From: Microbacterium sp. LWO14-1.2
GTDB lineage: Bacteria > Actinomycetota > Actinomycetes > Actinomycetales > Microbacteriaceae
NCBI RefSeq assembly: GCF_038397715.1
Contig: NZ_CP151633.1
Span: 124,001-188,000 of the forward strand
Length of the DNA stretch: 64,000 nt
Reading direction: 5' to 3'
Below are positions 56,199-64,000 of the stretch, one piece after another (positions within the stretch are counted from its first letter, which is position 1; the number at the start of each line of letters is the position of its first letter). Under the pieces are notes generated by a model that saw only the letters and a program-made list of their open reading frames with translations, made no database searches and was not told the DNA's origin. A program made the position numbers and the translations under genes.

Positions 56199-57237
56199 GG
56201 TTGGTCCTCTCCCCCTGCGGGGTGTCGTCGTCCGTCGTGAGGTGGGGTGCGATGTCGCGGGGATCCATCTTCCCGTCGAGCACCATCTTCACCTGCTCGA
56301 CGATGGGCATGTCCACGTCGGATTCGCGGGCGAGCTGCAGCACCGGCGCGACGGAGGCGAGCCCCTCGGCCGTCTGCTGCATCTGCTTGACCACGTCCTG
56401 GAAGCTGTATCCCTGGCCGAGCAGGCGCCCGGCCGTGTTGTTGCGGCTCAACGGCGACTGGCACGTCGCGATGAGGTCACCGAGCCCGGCGAGCCCCTGC
56501 AGCGTCTCCGGGTGGGCGCCGTTCGCGACCGCGAAGTCCGTCATCTCGACCAGCCCGCGCGTGATGATCGACGCCTTGGTGTTCTCGCCGTAACCGACCC
56601 CGTCGACGATGCCGATGGCGACCGCGATGAGGTTCTTCAGCACGCCGCCGAACTCGGTGCCGATGACGTCGGTGTTGACGAAGGTGCGGAAGTAGTCGTT
56701 GCGTGCGGCGCGCGCCACCTCTTCCGCTGTCTCTTGGCTCCGCGAGGAGATCACGGCCGCCGTCGGCTGCTCGCGCGCGATCTCCAGCGCGAGGTTCGGA
56801 CCGGATGCCACGGCGATGCGCTCGGGATCGCATCGCAGCTCCTGCTCGATGACCTGGCTCATGCGCAGACCCGTCGAGCGCTCGACACCCTTCATGAGGC
56901 TGACGATCTTGGCGTCACCGCCCGCGAGCAGCGGGCGCAGCGCCTTGAGGTTCTCGCGCAGCGACTGACTCGGCACCGACAGGTAGACCTGGTCGACGTC
57001 GCGCATCGCGACGGCCAGCTCGTGCGTCGCGCTCATCGTGCGCGGCAGGTTGATGCCTGGCAGGTACTTCGAGTTGCGCTTGGCCTCGTCGATCTCGTGA
57101 GCCAGCTCGGCGCGACGCGCCCACATGGTCACCTGCGCCCCGCCGTCGGCGAGGATCTTGCCGAAGGTGGTCCCCCAGCTCCCGGCGCCGATCACCGCGA
57201 CCCGGGGACCGCTCGGAATCGTCCGCTTAGGAGTCAA
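56098..57237 (-). CDS. gpsA: NAD(P)+-dependent glycerol-3-phosphate dehydrogenase, with extended C-terminus
   Basis: 379 residues against about 335 normally. It makes glycerol 3-phosphate for lipid synthesis. NAD fold VIGAGSWGTT, catalytic Lys in GVLKNLIAVAIG, and GLAGLGDLIATCQS. The extra 45 C-terminal residues (after HLTTDDDT) read through the whole ddl start in another frame. The TTG at 57237 is the only reasonable start (AAGGAG upstream) and overlaps the plsC end. Confidence 0.93.
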   Translation of the reverse strand: MTPKRTIPSGPRVAVIGAGSWGTTFGKILADGGAQVTMWARRAELAHEIDEAKRNSKYLPGINLPRTMSATHELAVAMRDVDQVYLSVPSQSLRENLKALRPLLAGGDAKIVSLMKGVERSTGLRMSQVIEQELRCDPERIAVASGPNLALEIAREQPTAAVISSRSQETAEEVARAARNDYFRTFVNTDVIGTEFGGVLKNLIAVAIGIVDGVGYGENTKASIITRGLVEMTDFAVANGAHPETLQGLAGLGDLIATCQSPLSRNNTAGRLLGQGYSFQDVVKQMQQTAEGLASVAPVLQLARESDVDMPIVEQVKMVLDGKMDPRDIAPHLTTDDDTPQGERTNHGQAEGGGALRRALQRAFDQFRNGGRGAGRDRS

Positions 57238-57991
57238 GGCGACCCGTCTCCTTCTGTCCGTGGGCAGTGGGGTTCCAGCGCTCCGCCGGCGCCTTCTCGT
57301 CGCGCAGCTCCTCGAGCAGAGCCGTGATCGCATTCATGAGCCGGGTGGTGGCCTCGTTCAGCGCCGCAGGTTCGCCCGCGCGACCGCGGAGGTCCGAGAC
57401 GTCCACGGGGTCGCCGACCACGACCTCCACGCGCTTGCGCAGCGGCCAGAGACTCAGGCCCTTCTGATAGCGCCCCATGATCGCCTGGGTGCCCCAGTGC
57501 GCCATGGGGATCAGCGGGATGCCGTCGGCGAGAGCGAGCCGGACCGCGCCCGACTTGCCGCGCATCGGCCACATGTCGGGGTCGCGCGTGAGCGTGCCCT
57601 CGGGGTAGACGATGACGCCTCGGCCGTGCTCGACGAGTTCCTCCGACTGCTTCATCGTCTGCTTGGCGGCCGATGCCGACGACGTGCGCGCGACCGGGAT
57701 CATGCCCGTGTGGGTGAGGAACCATCCCAGCACGGGCACACGGAACAGGCTCTCCTTGGCCATGAACCGCGGTGCGCGACCGATGCGCCACACCGCGAGC
57801 GCCACGATCAGCGGGTCGAACTCCGAGTAGTGGTTCGGCGCGAGGACGAAGGCGCCCTTCTGCGGAAGCTTCTCGGCACCCGTGATGCGGATCTTCGCCA
57901 GCAGCGAGATCAGCGGGATCACGATCACCGCGAGCGGCCAGAACAGGCTCGGTCGCGTGGTCTCCGTCGACCGGGAACCCATCGGGGTCAC
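57227..57991 (-). CDS. plsC: 1-acyl-sn-glycerol-3-phosphate acyltransferase
   Basis: 254 residues with an N-terminal hydrophobic anchor (about 15-33), the acyltransferase NHYSEFDP (HX4D) motif and the substrate motif YPEGTLTRDP. It acylates lysophosphatidate and therefore uses GpsA's product line. The GTG at 57991 overlaps the murA stop as GTGA; ATG at 57982 is an alternative. Confidence 0.93.
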   Translation of the reverse strand: MTPMGSRSTETTRPSLFWPLAVIVIPLISLLAKIRITGAEKLPQKGAFVLAPNHYSEFDPLIVALAVWRIGRAPRFMAKESLFRVPVLGWFLTHTGMIPVARTSSASAAKQTMKQSEELVEHGRGVIVYPEGTLTRDPDMWPMRGKSGAVRLALADGIPLIPMAHWGTQAIMGRYQKGLSLWPLRKRVEVVVGDPVDVSDLRGRAGEPAALNEATTRLMNAITALLEELRDEKAPAERWNPTAHGQKETGRLDS

Positions 57992-59355
57992 CGGAGGACG
58001 TCGAAGTCGGCGCCGAGAGCGTCGAGCTTGGCGAGGAACTTCTCGTAGCCGCGGCTGAGGATGTCGACTCCCGACACCTTCGACTCGCCCTCGGCCGTCA
58101 GCGCCGCGATCACGTGGCTGTAACCGCCGCGGAGGTCCGGCACGACGATGTCTGCGCCGTGCAGCGGCGTCGGACCGGTGATGACGGCGGCCTGCTCGAG
58201 GTCGCGACGCGGGACACGCCGCGGGCCGGCCTGCAGCCCGCGCGGGTGCACGACGATGTCCGCGCCCATCTTGACGAGGGCGTCGGTGAAACCGAGGCGG
58301 TTCTCGTACACGGTCTCGTGCACGATAGAGCGGCCCTTGGCCTGGGTCAGGGCGACGACGAGCGGCTGCTGCCAGTCGGTCATGAAACCGGGGTGGACGT
58401 CGGTCTCGACGACGACCGGCTTGAGCTCGCCCTCACGACGGAAGAGGATCCCGTCCTCCTGGATGTCGAACCAGCCGCCCGCCTTGCGGAAGACGTTGAG
58501 GAACGTGAGCATCTCCTGCTGCTTCGCGCCGCCGACGAAGATCTCGCCGTCGGTCGCGAGCGCTGCCGACGCCCAGGACGCCGCCTCGTTGCGGTCGAAG
58601 ATCGACCGGTGGTCGTACCCGCGCAGCTTCTCCACGCCCTCGATGAGGATCACGCGGTTGGGCTCGTAGGAGATGATCGCGCCCATCTTCTGCAGCACCG
58701 CGATGAGGTCCATGATCTCGGGCTCGATCGCCGCATTGCGCAGCTCGGTCACGCCCTCGGCGCGGACCGCGGTGAGCAGCACCTGCTCCGTGGCGCCGAC
58801 GCTCGGGTACGGCAGGTGGATGTTCGCGCCGTGCAGTCGGGCTCCGCCCGTGGAGAGACGGATGCCGCTGGGCAGCTTCTCGACCGTGGCGCCGAACTTG
58901 CGGAGCGCGTCGAGGTGGAAGTCGATGGGACGGTCGCCGATGCGGCATCCGCCGAGATCGGGGATGAACGCCTGTCCGAGCCGGTGCAGCAGAGGGCCGC
59001 AGAAGAGGATCGGGATGCGCGAGGCTCCGGCGTGGGCGTCGATCTCCTCGAAGTGGGCCGACTCGACGTCGCTCGGGTCGAAGGTCAGCGATCCGGGCTC
59101 GTCGCCTTCCGCCACCCGAACCCCGTGCACCTCGAGCAGCGACCGCACGACCGCGACGTCGCTGATGGCCGGGACGTCGCGCAGCGTGCTGGCGGTCTCA
59201 CCGAGCAGAGTCGCCACCATCGCCTTGGTCGCGAGGTTCTTCGCGCCCTTGACGTCGACGCGACCGCGCAGCGGTCGCCCTCCTCGAATGGCGAGGACGT
59301 CTCCGGTCAGCGGGGGGACCCCGTCGGGGAGAGCGTCGCGCACAGGTGTCGTCAT
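57988..59355 (-). CDS. murA: UDP-N-acetylglucosamine 1-carboxyvinyltransferase
   Basis: 455 residues. First committed step of peptidoglycan synthesis. Substrate Lys-Asn in VKGAKNLA (36-40), nucleophile Cys137 in LGGCRIGDRP, so it is predicted fosfomycin-sensitive. First of murA-plsC-gpsA-ddl, which pairs lipid and wall precursors. Confidence 0.97.
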   Translation of the reverse strand: MTTPVRDALPDGVPPLTGDVLAIRGGRPLRGRVDVKGAKNLATKAMVATLLGETASTLRDVPAISDVAVVRSLLEVHGVRVAEGDEPGSLTFDPSDVESAHFEEIDAHAGASRIPILFCGPLLHRLGQAFIPDLGGCRIGDRPIDFHLDALRKFGATVEKLPSGIRLSTGGARLHGANIHLPYPSVGATEQVLLTAVRAEGVTELRNAAIEPEIMDLIAVLQKMGAIISYEPNRVILIEGVEKLRGYDHRSIFDRNEAASWASAALATDGEIFVGGAKQQEMLTFLNVFRKAGGWFDIQEDGILFRREGELKPVVVETDVHPGFMTDWQQPLVVALTQAKGRSIVHETVYENRLGFTDALVKMGADIVVHPRGLQAGPRRVPRRDLEQAAVITGPTPLHGADIVVPDLRGGYSHVIAALTAEGESKVSGVDILSRGYEKFLAKLDALGADFDVLR

Positions 59356-59382
59356 TCGGGCCTCACTTCGTTCAAGGAATTC

Positions 59383-59413
59383 GGGGCGGGGTCGCCCTCG
59401 GCTCCCCCGCCCC
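59383..59413 (-). terminator. hairpin between leuD and murA
   Basis: Perfect 9-bp G+C arms (59383-59391 and 59405-59413), 13-nt loop, just downstream of leuD on the minus strand. A smaller hairpin (59415-59420 with 59424-59429) overlaps the leuD stop. Together they probably end the leu transcript. Confidence 0.65.
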
Positions 59414-59418
59414 TCCGT

Positions 59419-60015
59419 TCACTGAACGGGGAGAGTCCGGGGCCGCCACGACTCGCGACGGGCCTCGAACTGCGCGATCTTGTCTTCGTTGCGCAGGGTG
59501 AGCCCGATGTCATCGAGCCCTTCGAGGAGCCGCCATCTAGTGTAATCGTCGATACCGATCTCGGCCTGGATGTCGCCGATCGACGCGGTCCGCTGCTCGA
59601 GGTCCACGGTGATGGAAACACCGGGATTCCGGTCGATCTCGGCCCAGATGCGCTCGAGATCCTCCTCCGAGATGGTCGCAGCGAGCAGGCCCTGCTTGCC
59701 CGAGTTCCCCCGGAAGATGTCGGCGAAGCGCGGGCTCAGCACGACCTTGAATCCGAAATCGCGAAGTGCCCACACCGCGTGCTCGCGGCTCGACCCGGTA
59801 CCGAAGTCGGGACCTGCGACGAGCACGCTCGCGCCCTGGAACGCGTCCTGGTTGAGCACGAAGTCGGGCTCCTGCCGCCAGCCGTGGAAGAGGGCGTCGT
59901 CGAAGCCCGTCTTGGTCACGCGCTTGAGGAAGACGGCCGGGATGATCTGGTCGGTGTCGACGTTCGACCGCTTGAGCGGTGCGGCGATACCGGTGTGCGT
60001 CGTGAACTTCTCCAT
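59419..60015 (-). CDS. leuD: 3-isopropylmalate dehydratase, small subunit
   Basis: 198 residues. The swivel domain of the aconitase-like enzyme that isomerises 2- to 3-isopropylmalate. [14 protein letters not shown] near residue 18 and [17 protein letters not shown] are diagnostic. It follows leuC by 2 bp and must pair with it to bind substrate. Confidence 0.96.
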   Translation of the reverse strand: MEKFTTHTGIAAPLKRSNVDTDQIIPAVFLKRVTKTGFDDALFHGWRQEPDFVLNQDAFQGASVLVAGPDFGTGSSREHAVWALRDFGFKVVLSPRFADIFRGNSGKQGLLAATISEEDLERIWAEIDRNPGVSITVDLEQRTASIGDIQAEIGIDDYTRWRLLEGLDDIGLTLRNEDKIAQFEARRESWRPRTLPVQ

Positions 60016-60017
60016 GG

Positions 60018-61493
60018 TCAGACCTCCACCTGCGTCGCCGTGCTCGTCGACGCATCGCTCATCAAGTCCCCGGGGCTGGACAGCGTGCCGCGGATCGCGG
60101 TCGCCGCAGCCACCAGCGGCGACACGAGGTGCGTGCGGCCGCCCTTGCCCTGACGACCCTCGAAGTTGCGGTTCGAGGTGGACGCGCAGCGCTCTCCGGG
60201 CGCGAGCTGGTCCGGGTTCATGCCGAGGCACATCGAACAGCCGGCGAACCGCCACTCCGCCCCGAAGTCCTTGATGACCTGGTCGAGCCCCTCGGCCTCG
60301 GCCTCGAGCCGCACGCGTGCCGAGCCGGGGACGACCATGACGCGGACGCCGTCGGCCTTCTTCTTGCCCTTGATGATGGACGCGAAGGCCCGCAGGTCCT
60401 CGATGCGGCTGTTCGTGCACGACCCCATGAACACGGCGTCGACCGGAACCTCCTTGAGCGGTGTGCCGGGAGCCAGGTCCATGTACTCGAGCGCGCGCTC
60501 GGCGGCGGCGCGCTCGTTGGGGTCGGCGATCTGCGCCGGGTCGGGCACGGAGGCCGACAGCGAGCTGCCCTGGCCGGGGTTGGTGCCCCAGGTGACGAAC
60601 GGCTCCAGGTCGTCGGCGTCGATGAACACCTGGGCGTCGAACTCGGCGCCGTCGTCGGTGGGAAGCGTGCGCCAGTAGGCGACGGCATCCTCCCAGTCCT
60701 GTCCCTTCGGCGCGTGCGGACGCCCCTCGAGGTACGCGAACGTCGTCTCGTCCGGCGCGACCATGCCCGCACGGGCACCGGCTTCGATCGACATGTTGCA
60801 GATCGTCATGCGTCCCTCCATGGAGAGGGCGCGGATCGCGCTGCCGCGATACTCGAGCACGTAGCCCTGTCCGCCGCCGGTGCCGATCTTGGCGATGACC
60901 GCGAGGATGATGTCCTTCGCCGTGACGCCTGGGCGCAGCGTGCCCTCGACGTTGATCGCCATGGTCTTGAAGGGCTTGAGCGGCAGGGTCTGCGTGGCCA
61001 TGACGTGCTCGACCTCGCTGGTGCCGATGCCGAAGGCCATGGCTCCGAACGCACCGTGCGTCGAGGTGTGCGAGTCGCCGCAGACCACCGTGATGCCCGG
61101 CATCGTGAGGCCGAGCTGCGGACCGACCACGTGCACGATGCCCTGCTCGGCGTCACCCAGCGAGTGCAGCCGCACGCCGAATTCGGCGGCGTTGCGCCGC
61201 AGCGTCTCGATCTGGGTGCGGCTCGTGAGGTCGGCGATCGGCTTGTCGATCTCCCACGTGGGGGTGTTGTGGTCCTCCGTGGCGATCGTGAGATCGAGGC
61301 GACGGAGCGGACGCCCCTCTGCGCGCAGACCGTCGAAGGCCTGCGGGCTCGTCACCTCGTGCACGAGGTGCAGGTCGATGTAGATGAGGTCTGGCTCGCC
61401 GTTCTCGCCCTTGACGACCAGATGGTCGTCCCAGACCTTCTCGGCCAGTGTCCTGCGGCGTGCGGGAGCGGACTCCGATGCGGGGGTGTTCAA
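60018..61493 (-). CDS. leuC: 3-isopropylmalate dehydratase, large subunit
   Basis: 491 residues. It carries the 4Fe-4S cluster: one Cys in MGSCTNSR and two in [22 protein letters not shown] and PGSARVR bind substrate. The TTG at 61493 is the start: AGGAG lies seven bases upstream, and the preceding codons belong to the attenuator region. It follows a leucine-rich leader ORF. Confidence 0.96.
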   Translation of the reverse strand: MNTPASESAPARRRTLAEKVWDDHLVVKGENGEPDLIYIDLHLVHEVTSPQAFDGLRAEGRPLRRLDLTIATEDHNTPTWEIDKPIADLTSRTQIETLRRNAAEFGVRLHSLGDAEQGIVHVVGPQLGLTMPGITVVCGDSHTSTHGAFGAMAFGIGTSEVEHVMATQTLPLKPFKTMAINVEGTLRPGVTAKDIILAVIAKIGTGGGQGYVLEYRGSAIRALSMEGRMTICNMSIEAGARAGMVAPDETTFAYLEGRPHAPKGQDWEDAVAYWRTLPTDDGAEFDAQVFIDADDLEPFVTWGTNPGQGSSLSASVPDPAQIADPNERAAAERALEYMDLAPGTPLKEVPVDAVFMGSCTNSRIEDLRAFASIIKGKKKADGVRVMVVPGSARVRLEAEAEGLDQVIKDFGAEWRFAGCSMCLGMNPDQLAPGERCASTSNRNFEGRQGKGGRTHLVSPLVAAATAIRGTLSSPGDLMSDASTSTATQVEV

Positions 61494-61535
61494 TGCGGTT
61501 CTCCTGAAGCTGGCGGTTCGGCCCACGATGGACTC

Positions 61536-61572
61536 CGCGACGAGGAGGGGCTCAGAACGAGGTCTCGTCGCG
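61536..61572 (-). promoter_or_regulatory. leuCD leader hairpin (attenuator element)
   Basis: 9-bp perfect arms (61564-61572 and 61536-61544) with a 19-nt loop. The 5' arm covers codons 10-13 of the leader peptide and the loop holds its stop. A ribosome stalled on the three Leu codons would sit against this arm. No U-tract follows, so the switch could be on Rho, on transcription pausing or on leuC translation. Confidence 0.65.
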
Positions 61573-61599
61573 GCCGCTAAGAAGGAGCACGATCCGCAT
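61552..61599 (-). CDS. leuCD leader peptide, Leu-Leu-Leu
   Basis: 15 residues, [15 protein letters not shown], with three consecutive Leu codons CTC-CTT-CTT; CTT is rare in this genome. It lies 58 bp before leuC. A -10 element (TAACCT) ends about seven bases before the ATG, so the peptide is probably made from a leaderless mRNA. Leucine shortage should stall ribosomes at codons 5-7. Confidence 0.75.
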   Translation of the reverse strand: MRIVLLLSGRDETSF

Positions 61600-61605
61600 G
61601 ACGTC

Positions 61606-61636
61606 AGGTTACCACCGCTTCCGCGCGGCGAGTCAC
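61606..61636 (-). promoter_or_regulatory. promoter of the leu leader and leuCD
   Basis: On the minus strand -35-like GTGACT (61636-61631) and -10 TAACCT (61611-61606) are 19 bp apart. The predicted start is at or next to the leader ATG. Confidence 0.5.
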
Positions 61637-61643
61637 GCCGTGA

Positions 61644-61655
61644 CACAGTACTGTG
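61644..61655. promoter_or_regulatory. 12-bp palindrome between leuCD and metY
   Basis: CACAGTACTGTG is perfectly self-complementary. It lies 7 bp upstream of the leu -35 and overlaps TACTGT, a possible metY -10 (61649-61654). It is a candidate repressor site for one or both genes. The regulator is not in the window. Confidence 0.45.
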
Positions 61656-61680
61656 ACCCGCACCATCGAGAGGCACCCGC

Positions 61681-62976
61681 ATGACCGACGACTCCCTCGG
61701 CTTCGCCACCAAGGCCGTCCACGCCGCCCGGAATCAGCAGCCGGCGGCGTCGCGCGCGACCCCGATCTACCTCACGGCGGGCTTCGAGTTCGACGACTTC
61801 GATCACGCGGCCAACCACTTCGGCACGGGCGACGGCTTCGGGTACACCCGCACCGGCAACCCGACCGTCCGCGCGGTCGAGCGGCAGCTGGCCGCCCTCG
61901 AGTCCGGCACGGACGCGGTCATGGTGGCGAGCGGTCAGGCCGCCGTCGCCACCGCGCTGCTCACGGTCGCCGGAGCCGGAGACCACATCGTCTCGTCCAC
62001 GCACATCTACGAGGGGACGCGCGGGCTCTTCCTCGACAACCTCACCCGCTTGGGGATCGAGACGAGCTTCGTCGACGACATCAACGATCCCGACGCATGG
62101 CGAGAGGCCATCCGGCCCAACACTCGAGCCCTGTTCGCGGAGTCGATCGCGAACGCGCGGAACGACCTGCTCGACATCGCCGCCGTCAGCGCGGTCGGTG
62201 ACGAGGCCGCCATCCCGCTCATCGTCGACAACACCCTCGCCACCCCGTACCTCATCCGTCCGATCGAGCACGGAGCAGCGATCGTCGTGCACTCGGCGTC
62301 GAAGTTCCTCGCCGGGCACGGATCGGTACTCGGCGGCGTGCTCGTCGACGACGGGCGGTTCGATGCGGCGAAGGCGGGACACAACGCCCCGCACCTCGTG
62401 CTGCCCGGTCGCGGCGGCCTCGCGAGCGTGGCGGCACGACACGGCGGCAACGCGCGACTCGCGTACGCCCGCGAGTCGGTCGCTCCGCGATTTGGGGCGT
62501 CGCCCTCTCCGCTGAACGCCTTCCTCATCGGGCAGGGCGCCGAGACGCTGGGCCTCCGCGTCGAGCGGCAGTCGCGCAACGCGCTGGACGTGGCCCGCTG
62601 GCTCGCCGCTCAGGACGCGGTCGAGAGCGTCGACTACCTCGGCCTCGAGAGCCACCCTCACCACCGTCTCGCCGACACCTACCTGACCGGCGGATACGGC
62701 TCCATCTTCACGTTCACCCTGCGCGGCGGTCTCGAGGCAGCGCGCGCCTTCGTCGAGGATGTCCGGGTCTTCACGCACATGACGCACATCGGCGACGTGC
62801 GCTCTCTCGTGCTGCACCCCGGCACCACGAGCCACGCCTCGCGCACGGATGAGGAGCGCGAGGTGCTCGGCGTCCGCCCCGGCACCCTGCGTCTGTCGAT
62901 CGGCATCGAAGACGTCGCCGACCTCATCGCCGACCTCACGCGCGTCCTCGCACCCGCCCGCGAGGCGGTGGCATGA
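61681..62976 (+). CDS. metY: O-acetylhomoserine sulfhydrylase/cystathionine gamma-synthase family enzyme
   Basis: 431 residues. PLP enzyme of the Cys/Met metabolism family: [13 protein letters not shown] binds the phosphate of a neighbouring subunit, SASKFL carries the PLP Lys (Lys208), and [14 protein letters not shown] is the C-terminal substrate loop. Length suits MetY, which makes homocysteine from O-acetylhomoserine and sulfide. GAGAGG precedes the ATG. It overlaps the flavin monooxygenase gene by 4 bp, which suggests sulfur supply in common. Confidence 0.88.
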   Translation: MTDDSLGFATKAVHAARNQQPAASRATPIYLTAGFEFDDFDHAANHFGTGDGFGYTRTGNPTVRAVERQLAALESGTDAVMVASGQAAVATALLTVAGAGDHIVSSTHIYEGTRGLFLDNLTRLGIETSFVDDINDPDAWREAIRPNTRALFAESIANARNDLLDIAAVSAVGDEAAIPLIVDNTLATPYLIRPIEHGAAIVVHSASKFLAGHGSVLGGVLVDDGRFDAAKAGHNAPHLVLPGRGGLASVAARHGGNARLAYARESVAPRFGASPSPLNAFLIGQGAETLGLRVERQSRNALDVARWLAAQDAVESVDYLGLESHPHHRLADTYLTGGYGSIFTFTLRGGLEAARAFVEDVRVFTHMTHIGDVRSLVLHPGTTSHASRTDEEREVLGVRPGTLRLSIGIEDVADLIADLTRVLAPAREAVA

Positions 62977-64000
62977 GCAGGCCTCAGCACTTCGGGTGGT
63001 TCCTCGCCCGCGGATTCGGACCGCAGGGATGGGGCTACCCCTCGCTCGACTGGGACTACGACTGGACGCGCCCCGAGATCTACCAGGAGGCGGCGCGCAC
63101 CCTCGAGCAGGCCGGCTTCGACCTCGTCATCATCGAGGATGCGCCATCGATGGGTTCGCCAGAGACCATCGACCTCCGGGTGCGGCATGCATTCGGGGGG
63201 CCGAAGCACGACCCGCTGCTGCTCGCACCGTATCTCTTCCAGACGACACGTCACCTCGGCGTGGTGCCCACCGTCAACCCCGCGGCGTACCTGCCGTACA
63301 CGGCCGCGCGCCAGTTCGCGACGCTGCAGCACCTGAGCGGACACCGCCTCGGCCTCAACGTCGTCACCGACACGGGCAGCGCCAGGCACTTCTCGGATGC
63401 CGCGCAGCTCGGCCATGACGAGGCCTACGACCGTGCGGAGGAGTGGCTCGACGGCATCCGTTCCCTCTGGCGCAGCTGGGAGGAAGGCGCGCTCGTCGCC
63501 GACCGGTCGACCGACGTGTACGCCGACGGAAGCCGGCTCTCCGCGACGCAGCACCGAGGCGAGTACTACTCCTTCGACGGCCCGCTCAACGCGATCCCCT
63601 TCACCGACGGGGAGCCGGCCATCGTCTCCCCCGGCGGGTCAGGGCGCGGCCTCGGTTTCGCCGGAGCGAACTCCGACGTGCAGCTCGCGCTCGCCCCTCT
63701 GAACGAAGCGTCGGTCAGGGCGTACCGCGCGAAGATCCACGACGCCGCCGTCGCCGCGGGGCGCGCACCGGACGACATCAAGATCCTCTTCGCGATCCAG
63801 CCGGTGATCACCGCCTCCTCGGAGGAAGCAGACCGCATCGTCGCCGCGTCCGCCCACCCAGACGACGCCGCGCTCGTGCAGATCGCGCGCAAGCAGTCCA
63901 GCGACCTGGAGACCGATCTCACGGCGCTGGATCTCGACCGTCCGCTCGACCTGTCGATCTTCGGACCGCACGTCTCGCGGGGCAGCATCCAGCGCCTGGT
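62973..64000 (+). CDS. LLM-class flavin-dependent monooxygenase (NtaA/SnaA/DszA type), 3' end outside window
   Basis: 342 codons visible; the family is usually 430-460. The start WFLARGFGPQGWGYPSLDWD, the segment GFDLVIIEDAPSMG, and ATLQHLSGHRLGLNVVTDTG are typical of the NtaA/DszA group, which use FMNH2 and oxygen on C-S or C-N bonds. The ATGA overlap with metY at 62973 implies coupling; together they may recover sulfur from organosulfur compounds. Confidence 0.88.
   Translation, partial: MSRPQHFGWFLARGFGPQGWGYPSLDWDYDWTRPEIYQEAARTLEQAGFDLVIIEDAPSMGSPETIDLRVRHAFGGPKHDPLLLAPYLFQTTRHLGVVPTVNPAAYLPYTAARQFATLQHLSGHRLGLNVVTDTGSARHFSDAAQLGHDEAYDRAEEWLDGIRSLWRSWEEGALVADRSTDVYADGSRLSATQHRGEYYSFDGPLNAIPFTDGEPAIVSPGGSGRGLGFAGANSDVQLALAPLNEASVRAYRAKIHDAAVAAGRAPDDIKILFAIQPVITASSEEADRIVAASAHPDDAALVQIARKQSSDLETDLTALDLDRPLDLSIFGPHVSRGSIQRL

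Noticed and set aside
61656..61680. SAM or cobalamin riboswitch ahead of metY
   Set aside because: The whole gap to the divergent leu leader is about 80 bp, too short, and no riboswitch core is visible.

Overview
The window is a 64 kb piece of an actinobacterial chromosome. It is G+C-rich, with strong G/C preference at third codon positions and frequent GTG and TTG starts. Gene content and order (rpsB-tsf-pyrH-frr-cdsA, rnc-mutM/smc/ftsY/ffh, DUF2469, DUF3515, an actinobacterial YceD-rpmF pair) point to the Microbacteriaceae, most likely Microbacterium or a close relative. That placement is inferred from protein sequence and synteny; there is no rRNA to confirm it. No tRNA, rRNA, CRISPR array, insertion sequence or prophage was found.

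Layout. 0-0.75 kb: the 3' end of glgB. 0.8-6.7 kb: a thioredoxin/TPR protein, a large membrane-lipoprotein fusion, an AI-2E transporter, a hydrolase, a zinc-ribbon protein and a transglycosylase-like protein. 6.7-11.7 kb: rpsB-tsf-pyrH-frr-cdsA plus a DivIVA-like gene. 12-19 kb: an M23 peptidase-like gene, then xerC, dprA, comM, yraN, DUF2469, rnhB, lepB, rplS. 19-22.3 kb: a mixed group with map, a methyltransferase and a phosphatase. 22.3-24.3 kb: rpsP-khpA-rimM-trmD. 24.5-33.8 kb: a carboxylate-amine ligase, a SorC-type regulator beside glpD-glpF-glpK, an unknown gene and a LysR/EamA pair. 33.8-42.7 kb: ffh, tetR, lipB-lipA, DUF2004, ftsY, smc. 42.8-47.8 kb: a plus-strand cassette (36-codon ORF, 92-aa ORF, two tandem GNAT genes, a two-gene ABC transporter). 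47.8-52.9 kb: recG-coaD-yceD-rpmF-rnc-mutM. 53-61.5 kb: rsmD, thiL, a DUF3515 protein, then leuC-leuD and murA-plsC-gpsA-ddl on the minus strand. 61.7-64 kb: metY and a flavin monooxygenase that runs off the end.

How the parts fit. The minus strand carries a conserved backbone for translation, RNA processing, protein targeting, chromosome segregation and cell-envelope precursors. Accessory groups are set into it on either strand. glpD, glpF and glpK give glycerol uptake, phosphorylation and oxidation, and a 16-bp perfect palindrome sits between glpD and the divergent SorC-type regulator. leuC-leuD is preceded by a 15-residue peptide with three consecutive leucine codons and a hairpin, a classical attenuator design, apparently on a leaderless transcript.

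Most worth a second look: the leucine leader, the glp operator, the 36-codon ORF with a full Shine-Dalgarno at the head of the GNAT cassette, the 101-bp gpsA/ddl overlap, the internal lipobox in the 1.8-3.7 kb protein, and two unexplained long hairpins (rpsP leader, glpD-glpF gap). I found no clearly new multi-gene defence or biosynthetic system.
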